In this document: in pieces, positions 46,856-56,529 of the stretch
How the letters are laid out: each line of letters starts with the position of its first letter
Numbering within the stretch: the stretch's first letter is position 1
DNA from: Myxococcales bacterium
GTDB taxonomy: Bacteria > Myxococcota_A > Polyangia > Polyangiales > Houyiibacteriaceae
Length of the DNA: 64,000 nt
Direction: 5' to 3'
Assembly (NCBI GenBank): GCA_029861865.1
Contig: JAOTYL010000001.1
Span: 624,536 to 688,535 of the forward strand
Notes under the pieces: model-generated
What the model saw: the letters and a program-made list of their open reading frames with translations, nothing else
What the model was told of the DNA's origin: nothing
The model's database searches: none
Position numbers and translations under genes: made by a program

Positions 46856-48525
46856 GATGCCTCGACCACGGCCGCAGCGATGAGCGGGCGCTTGCGGTGA
46901 TGGTGAATCAGAAAACGACGCGCTGCCTCGATCGCGATTTCTTCGGCCAGCTCATGCCGGGTAAAGCTTCGTCCCTTGAGCTTGTCGCGGATGTGGTTGG
47001 CGACCTTTTGCTCGACCCTGGACCGGATGTCGGTGCCGACGACGCCGCGCGCCAACACACGGGGAGAGCTCTTCAGCCTGCCGTCCTTCATCGCGATCGA
47101 GATGGTCACGAGCCCGCCCGAGGCCATCGCCCGGCGGTCCTCGATGACTCCCTTGCCGAGTGGCTCCATCCGTTCGACATAGACGCGTCCGACGGGCACT
47201 GACCCAACCAACTCTAGTGAGTCGCGTGTGACCTCCAGGACCTTGCCATTTTCGACGAGCTCGATCTGCGCCACGCCCTCCTCACGGGCGAGCTCCGCGT
47301 GTCGGCGATGATGACGGTGGGTTCCGTGCACAGGGACGAATGCCTCCGGTCTGAGGAGGCGAAGCATGGACCGCTGCTCCTCGCGAGAGCCATGGCCGCT
47401 TGCATGGATCTCCGGGTGCTCGCGGCGGGTGATCACTTCGAGTCCACGCCTCTCGAATCGATTGATCACGTCGAGCACGGCGAGCTCGTTGCCTGGGATG
47501 ATCCGCGACGAAAAAATGACTGTGTCGCCTTCCGAGAGATGCAGATAGGAATGCTCTTCGCGGGCGAGGCGCGTCAATGAAGCACGGGGCTCCCCCTGGG
47601 TGCCACCCGTGATGATCATGACTTCGTGGCGAGGCAGGGTGGCCGAAACTTCGGCAGACACGAGCAGGGAATCGATGGGGGGCACTAGCTTGAGGGCAGT
47701 CGCAACCTCGGTGTGGTTGCGCACCGACATCCCGAGGAGACAGACTTTTCGACCGTGCGCCCTGGCGATCCGAAGGGCTGCACGCAGTCGGAAGACATTG
47801 GAAGAGAACGTGGCGACGACCACTCGATGCGGTGACCGCGCGACCCAGCGCTCGAGCGCATCTTCGGCAGTGCACTCGAGGTTAGACGTACCTTCGACGT
47901 CCGCTCCGGTGGAATCGCTGAAGAGCAATCGAACGCCGTCTCGGGCGACCTCTTCGAGTCTTTCGCGATCGAACAACTGGCCCGCGCAGGGCTCCGACTC
48001 GATCTTGAAGTCGCCCGTATGCACCACGGTGCCGACGGGGGTATCCAAGATGAGCCCTGTTGCATCCGCAATCGAGTGATGAACCGCAAACCGTTCTACC
48101 GTAAACGGTCCAATTTCAAAGCGGCTGCCGGCGCTCCCGACCCGGAGGTCGATGTCCTCCAAACGGTGCTCCCGAAGGCGATCCCGGATCAGAGCGGCAG
48201 CGTAGGGCGGCGCATAGACGGGAACTCGAACTCGCTTCAGTAGATAGGGAAGGGCGCCGATGTGATCCTCATGGCCATGTGTGACGACGATCGCGCGTAA
48301 CCGGTCGCGCTGCTCCTCGAGCCAGGCAAAATCGGGATGGAACATGTCGGCACCAAGCTCATCGGTAAAACCTACGCCGCAATCGATCGCAAAGACCGTG
48401 TCACCCGACGCCAGTGCGGCACAGTTCATTCCGATCTCACTCAGGCCGCCAAGTGGGATGAAGCGCAGACTATCGGTCACGGAGCTCTCGGGTGCCGGGC
48501 TAAAGGTCCGCGGCGATTGGGTCAA
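46852..48525 (-). CDS. rnj: Ribonuclease J
   Basis: RNase J is a metallo-beta-lactamase/beta-CASP ribonuclease with 5'-3' exonuclease and endonuclease activity in mRNA decay and rRNA maturation. The ~557-residue protein has LRFIPLGGLSEIGMN, the metal motif HGHEDHIGALP, HTGDFKIE, the beta-CASP region and a C-terminal domain. TTG 48525 gives the frame shown, but GTG 48480, closer to LRFIPLGG, may be the true start. It is first in a leftward run that continues to lon and is divergent from the outer-membrane protein. Confidence 0.92.
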   Translation of the reverse strand: MTQSPRTFSPAPESSVTDSLRFIPLGGLSEIGMNCAALASGDTVFAIDCGVGFTDELGADMFHPDFAWLEEQRDRLRAIVVTHGHEDHIGALPYLLKRVRVPVYAPPYAAALIRDRLREHRLEDIDLRVGSAGSRFEIGPFTVERFAVHHSIADATGLILDTPVGTVVHTGDFKIESEPCAGQLFDRERLEEVARDGVRLLFSDSTGADVEGTSNLECTAEDALERWVARSPHRVVVATFSSNVFRLRAALRIARAHGRKVCLLGMSVRNHTEVATALKLVPPIDSLLVSAEVSATLPRHEVMIITGGTQGEPRASLTRLAREEHSYLHLSEGDTVIFSSRIIPGNELAVLDVINRFERRGLEVITRREHPEIHASGHGSREEQRSMLRLLRPEAFVPVHGTHRHHRRHAELAREEGVAQIELVENGKVLEVTRDSLELVGSVPVGRVYVERMEPLGKGVIEDRRAMASGGLVTISIAMKDGRLKSSPRVLARGVVGTDIRSRVEQKVANHIRDKLKGRSFTRHELAEEIAIEAARRFLIHHHRKRPLIAAAVVEAS

Positions 48526-48588
48526 GGAGTCAATCGCCTCGTTGACCCGTGCGTTTCCAGCGTGCTACGCCCCGGACCGCACGGTTTC

Positions 48589-50616
48589 ATGCGGCGTTAC
48601 TTAGCGATTATAGGGGTGGTCTGCCTCTGGGCGACGGCAGGTGCGGCGCAGGAGGAGTCCACGCCGACCGGAGCGCGTCGCGAGGCCGCAACGGAGGAAG
48701 AGGCCTGGGAGGCCGAGAAGGACGCCTCTAGCGAGATCGAGCCGGCGGAGGAGCCACCGCCCCGGCTGCGAGCTCCCAGCCTGGAAGGGCTCGAGCTGCC
48801 CGGCGAAGAGCTCGAGGAGGCTGAGGACGACCTTCCCGACGACTTCCAGTCCGAGGAAGAGATGGCCGCCGAAGACGCCGCGCTTCTCGGGATGGCGGAA
48901 CCACCTGCTTCGGACCCCACGCTGGCGTCGTGGACCAATCCGCGCCCCGTCTTTTCGCTAAACGGTTACTTCCGCGTTCGCGGCAACATGAACAACAACT
49001 TCCATCTCAGCCGCCAACGGGTAGAGCGCCTCACCGGCGACCCCTTTGCTCGGTGGATCGGCATCGATGCGGGCGAGAACAATCAGGGCGTGTTGCCGGC
49101 CGGCGGCTGCAGTGGAGCCCCCTCGTCACCGGCCACCCAGGATCAGCGCTGTGCCGCGAGCAAGAGCATCCGGTTCGCCAACATGCGGCTTCGGCTTCAG
49201 CCCACCTTGTCGTTGAGCGACAACATTCGCCTCCACATGATGGTCGACGTCTTCGACAACCTGGTGCTCGGGTCGACTCCCGACGTGAAGTCGGTCAACC
49301 AATTCGGTCAGATCACCGGCCGCGCCCCCGGGGTGCCCGTCGACAGCTTGACCCTGACGCAGCCCCCGCCCGAGAGCTTTCGAAATACGATTGGCGACAA
49401 CATCCAGGTGCGGCGGGCGTGGGGCGAGGTGACTAACAGCACCATCGGCCAGCTTCGCTTCGGTCGCATGGGTCACCAATGGGGCCTCGGCATGCTCTGG
49501 AATGCGGGAGAAGGCACGAACATCCTCGATACGCAGCTTGACTCGGACTTTCAGACTGAGATCGACCGCATCCAGTTGATCGCCAAGTTCAAGGACATCT
49601 TCTTTGGTGTCTCGTGGGACTTCGTGAACAAGGGCTTTACCGTCGATCCGCTCGGCGACATCCAAGCGATCGCCCGAGACGGCACCAGAAATGACGACAC
49701 CCGGCAATGGAGCTTCCTCATCGCGCGCCGGATGGATCCGTTGAAGCAGCGCAAGCGCCTCAAGAAGGGCAAATGGGTGTTCAACGGTGGGGCCTACTTC
49801 ATCTACCGGACGCAGTTCCTGTCGACCTCCACCGCTCCGCTCCTTGCGACGCCAGAACAGCTCGAGTCCGTCTTCGTTCGCCGCGACGCCAAGGTCTACA
49901 TCCCTGACGGTTGGTTCCAGGTCTTGTGGAAAGACTTGAGGCTTCAAATCGAGGTGGCCGCGATCCTCGGAAAGATCCAGAACATTGCGGCGGGCGAGTT
50001 TCCTCCGACCGCCGAGGATGCCCCATTCAAGCTTCGACAATGGGGCTTGGCGTTTGAAGGCGAGTATCGATTCCTGAACAGGAAGCTCGGTGTGTTCCTC
50101 AAGGGAGGTGTGGCCTCCGGCGACCCCGATGTGGTTGGGCTTTCGCAGTACGAAGACCTGGCGACACAACCGATCGGGAGCAAGAACATCTCGACTTTCT
50201 CGTTCGCAGAGGACTACCGCATCGACTTGATCCTGTGGCGGGAAATCCTCGGGCGGGTGGCCGGCGCGTACTATTTCGCGCCGGCGATCAGTTACGACTT
50301 GATCCATACCGATTTCGGACGCGTGTTCGGCGCGAAGCTCGATTTCATCTACAGCCGCGCGATGTTCGAGCAGCAGACGTATTCGTCAGAGCCAAACCTC
50401 GGCGCCGAGCTCGACCTTTCGCTCTACTACCGGACCGAAAACGGGCCGAGCTTCACCGATGGTTTCTACGCAGCCTTTCAATATGGCGTGCTCTTCGCGC
50501 TCAACGGGCTCGACTATCTCGTGGTCGATGGGGTTCGCGAGCCCCTCGAGGGGGAAGAGGTGGGCGGCGTGGGCAACGCGCAAGTTTGGCGCTTGATCCT
50601 CGGGATTCAGTTCTGA
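48589..50616 (+). CDS. Outer-membrane beta-barrel protein (TIGR04551-like)
   Basis: The 675-residue product from ATG 48589 has a signal peptide (YLAIIGVVCLWATAGAAQ), an acidic/proline-rich periplasmic stretch of about 100 residues (residues 22-105), then a long run of amphipathic strands (FSLNGYFRVRGNMNNNFHL onward) ending in WRLILGIQF. The final phenylalanine fits recognition by the Bam complex. It resembles the deltaproteobacterial TIGR04551 family, a call made by eye. A role as a porin or surface receptor is possible. It converges on gmk with 2 bases between stops. Confidence 0.7.
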   Translation: MRRYLAIIGVVCLWATAGAAQEESTPTGARREAATEEEAWEAEKDASSEIEPAEEPPPRLRAPSLEGLELPGEELEEAEDDLPDDFQSEEEMAAEDAALLGMAEPPASDPTLASWTNPRPVFSLNGYFRVRGNMNNNFHLSRQRVERLTGDPFARWIGIDAGENNQGVLPAGGCSGAPSSPATQDQRCAASKSIRFANMRLRLQPTLSLSDNIRLHMMVDVFDNLVLGSTPDVKSVNQFGQITGRAPGVPVDSLTLTQPPPESFRNTIGDNIQVRRAWGEVTNSTIGQLRFGRMGHQWGLGMLWNAGEGTNILDTQLDSDFQTEIDRIQLIAKFKDIFFGVSWDFVNKGFTVDPLGDIQAIARDGTRNDDTRQWSFLIARRMDPLKQRKRLKKGKWVFNGGAYFIYRTQFLSTSTAPLLATPEQLESVFVRRDAKVYIPDGWFQVLWKDLRLQIEVAAILGKIQNIAAGEFPPTAEDAPFKLRQWGLAFEGEYRFLNRKLGVFLKGGVASGDPDVVGLSQYEDLATQPIGSKNISTFSFAEDYRIDLILWREILGRVAGAYYFAPAISYDLIHTDFGRVFGAKLDFIYSRAMFEQQTYSSEPNLGAELDLSLYYRTENGPSFTDGFYAAFQYGVLFALNGLDYLVVDGVREPLEGEEVGGVGNAQVWRLILGIQF

Positions 50617-50618
50617 GC

Positions 50619-51248
50619 TCAGCGTTCGAGAAGCGCCTCGGCCTTCGCGGCGACGCGCCATTGACGACACCCTTCGGCGAGCACGATGCCGCGAAGCTCG
50701 GCGAGCGCCTGTTGTAGCTCGTCGTTGACGATCATGTAGTCGAAGAACGGGTAGTGCTCGATCTCTTCGCGAGCCTTCTGAAAGCGTTTGCGTCTCGATT
50801 CCGCGTCGTCCGAGCCGCGGCTGTCCAAGCGCCTTCGAAGCTCATTCATCGACGGCGGCAGGATGAACACCCCGACAGCCTCGGGGAACTTCTCTTTGAT
50901 CTGACGTGCTCCCTGGTAATCGACGTCGAAGAGAACCCCGTGTTTGCCATCCGCCCGTGCACGGTCGATCTCGGTGACACTAGTGCCGTAGAGATTGCCA
51001 TGCACCTCGGCCCATTCTGCAAAGGAACCCTCGTCCACGAGCTGCTCAAAGGTCTGTTCGTCGATGAAGTGATAGTCTTGGCCGTCGACTTCGTTCGCGC
51101 GCGGCCGCCTCGTCGTATGAGACACGCTGAACCGAAGCTCGGGAAACTCTTGGAGCAATCGGTGGGTCAGCGTCGTCTTACCGGCTCCAGAGGGTGAGCT
51201 GATAATCAACAGAATGAGATCCGGATCGGTGGAGACGGAGGCGCTCAT
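50619..51248 (-). CDS. gmk: Guanylate kinase
   Basis: Gmk phosphorylates GMP to GDP. The 209-residue protein has the P-loop ISSPSGAGKTTLTHRLL, SVSHTTRRPRANEVDGQDYHFID (GMP-binding), FAEWAEVHGNLYGTS and FDVDYQGARQIKEKFP. It is the third gene of the DUF507-yicC-gmk operon; linkage of yicC with gmk is common in bacteria. Confidence 0.96.
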   Translation of the reverse strand: MSASVSTDPDLILLIISSPSGAGKTTLTHRLLQEFPELRFSVSHTTRRPRANEVDGQDYHFIDEQTFEQLVDEGSFAEWAEVHGNLYGTSVTEIDRARADGKHGVLFDVDYQGARQIKEKFPEAVGVFILPPSMNELRRRLDSRGSDDAESRRKRFQKAREEIEHYPFFDYMIVNDELQQALAELRGIVLAEGCRQWRVAAKAEALLER

Positions 51249-51290
51249 GCCCTTAACTCCCGATGGTCACTACCCCTTGAAGCCCCCGAG

Positions 51291-52166
51291 CTAAAGCACA
51301 TTTTGCGCCTGCTCTCTCATTTGTTCCACCGTAGCCTTCAACTCGATGACGAGCGTAGCGATTGCGGCCTCTTGGACCTTCGACCCGATGGTATTGGCCT
51401 CACGCGCCATTTCTTGAAGCAGAAAGTCGACGCGTTTCCCAACCGGCTTGCTCGAATGTTCGATGAGCGCGAGCATTTGAGAACGGTGACTATCGAGGCG
51501 AACGAGCTCCTCCGCGATGTCGCTTCGGTCGGCGAGCACGGCGACCTCTTGTTCGAGGCGGGAGGGTTGGAGCTCGACTTCGACGTCTTCGAGCAAAGCC
51601 TCGAGTCGAGCGCGAAGCCGGGTGCGACGCCCCTCGACCATGCCGGGGAGCTCGGCCCTCAGGGCTTCCATCTGTGCGGCGACTTCATCCAGCCGGGTCT
51701 TTAGCTCGTGAGCCAAGGCTTTGCCCTCGGCACGCCTCATGGCGGTGATGGCGCTACAAGCTTCGGCGGCGGCGGCGGCGAGTGCTTCATCGAGCTCCTC
51801 CTGGTCGATCGCCTTACTGGCCACGAAGAGATCGGGCACGCAGGACAGCACCGAAAGCGGGAGAGGTTCGTCGGGGCTCAGCGCATCGCGCAATGCTCCA
51901 AGCTCTTGGTAGACCGCGCGCGCGCGCGCGACGTCCAGCTCGGGTTGAGGGAGCGTCTGGCCTTCGAACCGCGCCGTCACGTCGATTCGTCCGCGCTCGA
52001 GCCGGCTCCGGATGATGCGTTCGACCGTAGGGGTACGACTCTGCACGCGCGGTGGGAGGCGCACGCGAACGTCCAAGTACTTGTGGTTGACCGCACGTAG
52101 ATCGAGCACGACGTGCCCGTCACCGAGCGTGGCGCGGCCGCTCCCGTATCCGGTCATGCTCTGCAT
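51291..52166 (-). CDS. yicC: YicC-family endoribonuclease
   Basis: The 291-residue protein opens with the family pattern MQSMTGYGSGRATLGDG, has VNHKYLDVRVRLPPRV, and ends with GKRVDFLLQEMAREANTIGSK and VIELKATVEQMREQAQNVL. YicC proteins are RNases that act on small RNAs. The start is ATG 52166, 7 bases after the DUF507 stop. Confidence 0.94.
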   Translation of the reverse strand: MQSMTGYGSGRATLGDGHVVLDLRAVNHKYLDVRVRLPPRVQSRTPTVERIIRSRLERGRIDVTARFEGQTLPQPELDVARARAVYQELGALRDALSPDEPLPLSVLSCVPDLFVASKAIDQEELDEALAAAAAEACSAITAMRRAEGKALAHELKTRLDEVAAQMEALRAELPGMVEGRRTRLRARLEALLEDVEVELQPSRLEQEVAVLADRSDIAEELVRLDSHRSQMLALIEHSSKPVGKRVDFLLQEMAREANTIGSKVQEAAIATLVIELKATVEQMREQAQNVL

Positions 52167-52173
52167 CAGACGC

Positions 52174-52686
52174 CTACTCGAGCCCGCGCTTGCGCTTGAT
52201 CTGGTCCATCACCTTGGCGTACTCGACCTCGAAAGCCGCGGTGCCTTCTTGGAGGTTCTTGATCTTCGAGCGGACCTCTGCGTCGAGACCGGTCTCGACC
52301 TCCATGTGTCGACGAAGCACGGGCGTGATCTTCTTTCGTAGGGTCGTGTCATCCGCGTAGATCTCCACGACATTGGCGCTATGAAACAGCATGTTGAGGA
52401 GCTGATCGACGAGGTAGGGAAGCACCTCGTCTTGCTGCGGAAAGCCCATCTCTTTGGCCAGACGCTGTCGCATTCGGCCGAGCTTCGAGTATCCAAGGCC
52501 CTCCCGCTCCATCCGGTCTTTAGCTTCGTCGATCATCTGGCGTTCTCGCCGGACGAACTCTTTTAGGACGGCTTCGAGGTCCAACCGCACCTCAGCCTCC
52601 TGCTCCACCTCAATGTCCTGCTGAGCGGTGAGCTCCCTCACCAAGTCGTCGACGATAGGGCCAATCTTTCCTGAGTAAAGTCGCAT
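52174..52686 (-). CDS. DUF507 family protein
   Basis: From ATG 52686 the 170-residue product reads MRLYSGKIGPIVDDLVRELT, a characteristic opening of DUF507 proteins, followed by a helical body with VLPYLVDQLLNMLFHSANVVEIYADD. The function of the family is unknown. It leads the operon with yicC and gmk. An in-frame extension to 52881 crosses the divergent promoter region and is rejected. Confidence 0.88.
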   Translation of the reverse strand: MRLYSGKIGPIVDDLVRELTAQQDIEVEQEAEVRLDLEAVLKEFVRRERQMIDEAKDRMEREGLGYSKLGRMRQRLAKEMGFPQQDEVLPYLVDQLLNMLFHSANVVEIYADDTTLRKKITPVLRRHMEVETGLDAEVRSKIKNLQEGTAAFEVEYAKVMDQIKRKRGLE

Positions 52687-52854
52687 GTTTATGGGGTGTA
52701 ACGTGAACCTCTGTAAACGCTCACCCCCTGGCGCGACCCTACCCAAGGCGGGGGTCCGGGTCAATACGGCTGGACCGTTGCCTGAATCAGCTTTGTGAAA
52801 ATGCATCTTGACGGTAATCCTGTGATAATGCACCATACCGTTAAGGCTGTAAGT
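52687..52854. promoter_or_regulatory. Divergent promoter region of DUF507 operon and Crp/Fnr-type gene
   Basis: These 168 bases separate two divergent starts. An inverted repeat with arms ACGGTA (52811-52816) and TACCGT lies about 20-50 bases upstream of the regulator's ATG and could be an operator for it. No classic -35/-10 pair with proper spacing is obvious. Confidence 0.4.
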
Positions 52855-53583
52855 ATGGATTCGAACGCTCCTGCACTGCAAAACGGCTCTGGCGCGCGGC
52901 GACTGCGGACGACGGAAGAGCGTCGAACCCGCATCCTGACGCGATGCCGTGTGTTCGAAGGATTGGCAGCGGAGGTCCGAGAGCGCGTCCTCAATGGGAG
53001 CGCGCTCGTGGATGCGGACCGGCGGGAATCGCTCTGCATGCCGAGCGATCCGGCGATCTTCGTCATAGGGAGCGGGCGCGTGCGGCGTGTGCGGCGTACG
53101 CAGGAACGAGAACTAACGCTCGGTTACTACGGACCCGGAGATCTCGTGGGGGAGATGTCTTTGGTCGATCCGGAAGCCCGTCTCGAAACGGTGGTTCTGG
53201 ACTACGTGGAAGCGCTTCGAATCCCGCCGCGTCTGATCAAGATGGTCATGGGCGAGGACCTTGGGTTTGCGGCTGCGATGCATCGGTTGATGGGGGAGCG
53301 TCGCCTGATGGCGGAGCGCCGAATCGATGCATTGTTGACCCGCAGCGTAGAATCGCGGGTCGCAGAGTTTCTTATCGATGCATCCTCACGACACGGTATC
53401 CCAGACTCACGGGGGATTCTCGTCGGTGTGAAGTTCACACACCAGGAGATTGCGAGCTATGTCGGCTCGACCCGGGAAACCGTCACACTGGTGCTCGGCG
53501 CGTTTAAGAGGGGCGAGTTGATCGCAACCGATCACCGCCGCGTCGTCATCCGGGACGTCGCAGGACTGCGAAAGAGAGTATGA
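52855..53583 (+). CDS. Crp/Fnr-family transcriptional regulator
   Basis: The 242-residue protein has an N-terminal cyclic-nucleotide-binding-like sensor (ELTLGYYGPGDLVGEMSLVD) and a C-terminal winged helix with FTHQEIASYVGSTRETVTLVLGAF as the recognition region. It lacks the N-terminal cysteine cluster of oxygen-sensing Fnr, and the cAMP-contact residues are not clearly conserved, so the ligand is unknown. ATG 52855 was chosen; an upstream in-frame ATG at 52795 lies in the shared promoter region. Confidence 0.9.
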   Translation: MDSNAPALQNGSGARRLRTTEERRTRILTRCRVFEGLAAEVRERVLNGSALVDADRRESLCMPSDPAIFVIGSGRVRRVRRTQERELTLGYYGPGDLVGEMSLVDPEARLETVVLDYVEALRIPPRLIKMVMGEDLGFAAAMHRLMGERRLMAERRIDALLTRSVESRVAEFLIDASSRHGIPDSRGILVGVKFTHQEIASYVGSTRETVTLVLGAFKRGELIATDHRRVVIRDVAGLRKRV

Positions 53584-53680
53584 GCTAGGGGGAGTCGTCC
53601 AAACGGCGCGGCCTGGGGGGGGCCGCCGCCGGGCGGACACTTTTAATCAGCGGCAGTGTGAGCACCCCTTGACGCACAGC

Positions 53681-53745
53681 ACCGACAGTGACGCTGGCAC
53701 TGGCACTGGCACTGACGCTGGCACTGGCGCTGTCACTGTTTCGAG
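53681..53745. repeat. Degenerate hexamer tract, intergenic
   Basis: About 65 bases of GACGCT/GGCACT/GGCGCT units lie between the Crp/Fnr-type gene and the mlaC stop. It is the fifth occurrence of this repeat class. The stretch 53584-53761 holds nothing else recognisable apart from a G-rich run near 53615. Confidence 0.8.
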
Positions 53746-53761
53746 TCACCGGTATGATGGC

Positions 53762-54421
53762 TTAGATGAGCTCGTCTTCTTCTTCGTTGAGCTTCTTTTC
53801 CATCCGGCCGATGAGGCCCTCCCAGCCTTCGTCGTTGATCACGCGACGGAACTGGCGCTTGTAATTCTTCACGAGGCTGACGCCGTCGGTGGAGATATCC
53901 CATACGCGCCATTCCTTCCCGTCAGGACGCATGCTGTAGTCGATTGCGACAGGGGGCTGTCGCTTCTTGATGTGGGAGCGAGCCGAGGATTTGACGAGGA
54001 CGCTGGTGCCGTCGAGCGCTTCGCTACCCACCCAGATGACTTTGTACTTGAGGGTAGACTCCATATTGCGTTGATACTGACGCTCGACCAGCTGGCGCAG
54101 TAGACTCACAAATCGCTTTCGCTCCTTCGGTGAGCGTTCGTTCCATTCCCGGTCCAGGGAGAGCTCGGCGAGCATGTCGTAATCGAGGAACTCGCCCAAG
54201 AGCTCGGTGAGCTGGTCTGCCCGCTTTGGCGTGTCTCGCCGTCGAAGCACCGCGCGCACCCTATTGTGCTTGGTCCGGATGAACCGCTCGGCTGCCTCGA
54301 TGTCGACGGGGGGGACGTTAGGGGCGACGCTCGGAGCGGGCGCCGTTTCCTCGGCGAGGGCCGGCCCCACCAGCAAAGAGATCCCGACAATCACGATTGA
54401 AATGAACCGAAAAACCGCCAT
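53762..54421 (-). CDS. mlaC: MlaC/Ttg2D-like periplasmic phospholipid-binding protein
   Basis: MlaC shuttles phospholipids between the inner- and outer-membrane Mla complexes. The 219-residue protein has a signal peptide (ISIVIVGISLLVGPALA), then the family body with LGEFLDYDMLAELSLDREW, RFVSLLRQLVERQYQRNM and a C-terminal VWDISTDGVSLVKNYKRQFRR. No other mla gene is in the window. It is the last gene of the envelope-biogenesis run. Confidence 0.9.
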   Translation of the reverse strand: MAVFRFISIVIVGISLLVGPALAEETAPAPSVAPNVPPVDIEAAERFIRTKHNRVRAVLRRRDTPKRADQLTELLGEFLDYDMLAELSLDREWNERSPKERKRFVSLLRQLVERQYQRNMESTLKYKVIWVGSEALDGTSVLVKSSARSHIKKRQPPVAIDYSMRPDGKEWRVWDISTDGVSLVKNYKRQFRRVINDEGWEGLIGRMEKKLNEEEDELI

Positions 54422-54451
54422 ATGTCCCGTTAGACGACTATAGCGGAGGAT

Positions 54452-55837
54452 TTATTCCTCGCAGCCCGGCGGTCGCCAGCCCTTCGAGTCGAGCATCGGC
54501 ATTCCGGTCGCCTGCTCCAGCCCTGCGATGGCCAGGTTGTACTCTGCGATCGCGATCAGGTGCTTCGAACGCGCGCTGAAGTAACCCTCGATCGAGTCTT
54601 CGAGATCCTTGGCGGTCATGGTCCCGACCTCGTAGCCCTGGCCTGCAGAGACAAACCACTTCCGTGTCTCCCGTTCGGCGCGCGCCCAAGAATTCATCCG
54701 GCGTTTGGCATCCTGGAGGTGCTCGAAAAGTGCGATCACCTCGAGCTCGATCCCGTCGTGGGCCTCCTCGGTCTTGGCCTTCAGCGATTCGATTTCCGCC
54801 TTTGCTGCTTTGACGCGGGCATTGGTGCCCGCGAAGTCGAGCTCCCACCTCGCGACGAGGCCGGCGAACGCCCCCCTGAAGTTGCCCCGATCGATGATGA
54901 AGGGGTTGTTGATGTCGGTCACGATGGGGGTCGACGCAAAGCTCGCTGCCAGGGCGAGAATGATATCGGGTAAGTAGCCCGCTCTCTTGACGACCAAGTT
55001 CGCGTCGCTCGCCGACTTGGCGGCTTTGAGCTGTTCGATCTCGGGTCGGTTGGCGAGCGCGCGATCCAGGTGCTGACTCAATGCAATGACTTCGCTCTCA
55101 ACCGGCTCTAGCCGACATTCCGGAACGATGGCCGGCTTGATCCCCGAGAGGATCTCGAGCGCCGCCCGGGCCGAGGCTTCGAGCCGGAGCGCCTCCGATT
55201 CACGCGATTCGATCTCGGCAAGCGTCGAAAGCAGCCGCCAATAGTCGGTTTGCTTGACACGCGGATCATCGGCGTTGAGGCGCGCCTCGAGTTTGTCGAC
55301 TGCCTTGGCGAGCTTGCCTTTCCCATCCGAGATCATCGACTGCAGGTCGAGCGAAAGCTGCGTGCCAAAATAAGCCCGCCGAACGTCGTAGACCACTTGG
55401 TTGAGGGTTTTCTCGCGTTCCTGCTCGGCTGCTCTGATGCCCGCGCTCGCCGCTGTCTTGCCGGCCCGGTACTTGCCGAAGGTATAGATGGGAATGCCGC
55501 CTTCTGCGTTGAGCTCGACACCCGGACCCCATCGATTGCTCAGCGGTAGCTGGCTGTCGGGGCTGAAGATGGGAGTACCCGACGCCCCGGGTCGGACGAA
55601 GAACGCGGCGTTGCCTCGAAACTGAAAGAAGGGCGAGAGCCTAGCCTCGTTCAAACGTGCATGCGCCACTGCGATGTCAGCTTTGGCCGCGCGCAGAGAC
55701 GGATAGTGCTGGATGGCCGCCGCGGTGAACTCGTCCAAGTAGTGGACGCGGGGGTTCGGCGCTTCTTCGGCGCTGATGCGCAAGGCGAACCCGAGGGTCG
55801 CGAACCCAATCACGGCTAAGGCAGGCCACCTGACCAT
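54452..55837 (-). CDS. TolC-family outer-membrane protein
   Basis: From ATG 55837 the 461-residue protein has a signal peptide (WPALAVIGFATLGFALRIS), two long coiled-coil repeats and FKAAKSASDANLVVKRAGYLPDIILAL-type patterns split across the two halves (residues around 270-330). It is the third TolC-type protein in the window and the only one in the envelope cluster, between ompH/skp and mlaC. A pump or secretion partner is not adjacent. A possible export role for lipids or proteins is inference. Confidence 0.85.
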   Translation of the reverse strand: MVRWPALAVIGFATLGFALRISAEEAPNPRVHYLDEFTAAAIQHYPSLRAAKADIAVAHARLNEARLSPFFQFRGNAAFFVRPGASGTPIFSPDSQLPLSNRWGPGVELNAEGGIPIYTFGKYRAGKTAASAGIRAAEQEREKTLNQVVYDVRRAYFGTQLSLDLQSMISDGKGKLAKAVDKLEARLNADDPRVKQTDYWRLLSTLAEIESRESEALRLEASARAALEILSGIKPAIVPECRLEPVESEVIALSQHLDRALANRPEIEQLKAAKSASDANLVVKRAGYLPDIILALAASFASTPIVTDINNPFIIDRGNFRGAFAGLVARWELDFAGTNARVKAAKAEIESLKAKTEEAHDGIELEVIALFEHLQDAKRRMNSWARAERETRKWFVSAGQGYEVGTMTAKDLEDSIEGYFSARSKHLIAIAEYNLAIAGLEQATGMPMLDSKGWRPPGCEE

Positions 55838-55889
55838 GGGGTTTTTGTACCCGGAAAAGGGCGGTCGGGCCACGAATGCGCGATTCTGG

Positions 55890-56438
55890 TTACTTCTTCT
55901 TGCCGCCGCCGCTCTTCTTGGCTTGCGCGTTGTAGCGCTGAATCAGCACATCGGTGAGGTCCAGGTTGGAGGGCACCCATACGATGCCACCCTCGTTGGC
56001 CTCCACGATCAACGTATAACCGTCGGTCTGCCCAATGCGCCGGAGAATCGCCTGCATTCTGTCGAGGATCTTCTTGGTGAGCTCGGCCTCTTTGGTGGAG
56101 AGCTCGCGTTGGTAGTCGACGTACTCGGTCTGCAGAGCCATGAGGTCTTCCTGATACTTCTCGACCTTCTTTTTGAGTGCCTCCTCGCTGAGCACATCCT
56201 GTTGCCGCTCGATGCTCTCTTTTTGCGACTTGAGGGAGCCCTGGGCGGCATCGAGCTTCTGCTGCCGTTGCTCGAAGAGCTTCGTCAGCCTTCGTTTGGC
56301 CTGTCGGCCGTCTTCGGTTTCGTTGATTGCGCGCTGCAGATCCACGACGCCGATCTTGACTTGCGCACCCACCGTCGATGCGGTGTTGGCAAACACGAAC
56401 GCTGCAAGTGCGAGAGGTACGATTCTACTAAAACCCAT
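55890..56438 (-). CDS. skp: OmpH/Skp-family periplasmic chaperone
   Basis: Skp holds unfolded outer-membrane proteins on their way to the Bam complex. The 182-residue protein has a signal peptide (IVPLALAAFVFANTASTVGAQ), the opening KIGVVDLQRAINETEDGRQA, a long Lys/Glu/Gln-rich coiled coil and the end region TDGYTLIVEANEGGIVWV. It directly follows bamA, the usual bacterial neighbourhood. Confidence 0.93.
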   Translation of the reverse strand: MGFSRIVPLALAAFVFANTASTVGAQVKIGVVDLQRAINETEDGRQAKRRLTKLFEQRQQKLDAAQGSLKSQKESIERQQDVLSEEALKKKVEKYQEDLMALQTEYVDYQRELSTKEAELTKKILDRMQAILRRIGQTDGYTLIVEANEGGIVWVPSNLDLTDVLIQRYNAQAKKSGGGKKK

Positions 56439-56529
56439 CAGAGCATCCTTTCGAGCCCGGCCTAGCTAGCCGTTTGGCGGTGGGCGGTCAAGCCGCAGGG
56501 GTTATACGGAGCCGCGTCGAGAGACATTC

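Noticed and set aside
53669-54103. A frame beginning with Thr/Gly/Asp repeats near 53.7 kb
   Set aside because: It is the hexamer tract followed by antisense of mlaC; no start signal or domain supports it, unlike the true repeat-linker gene at 2363-3235.
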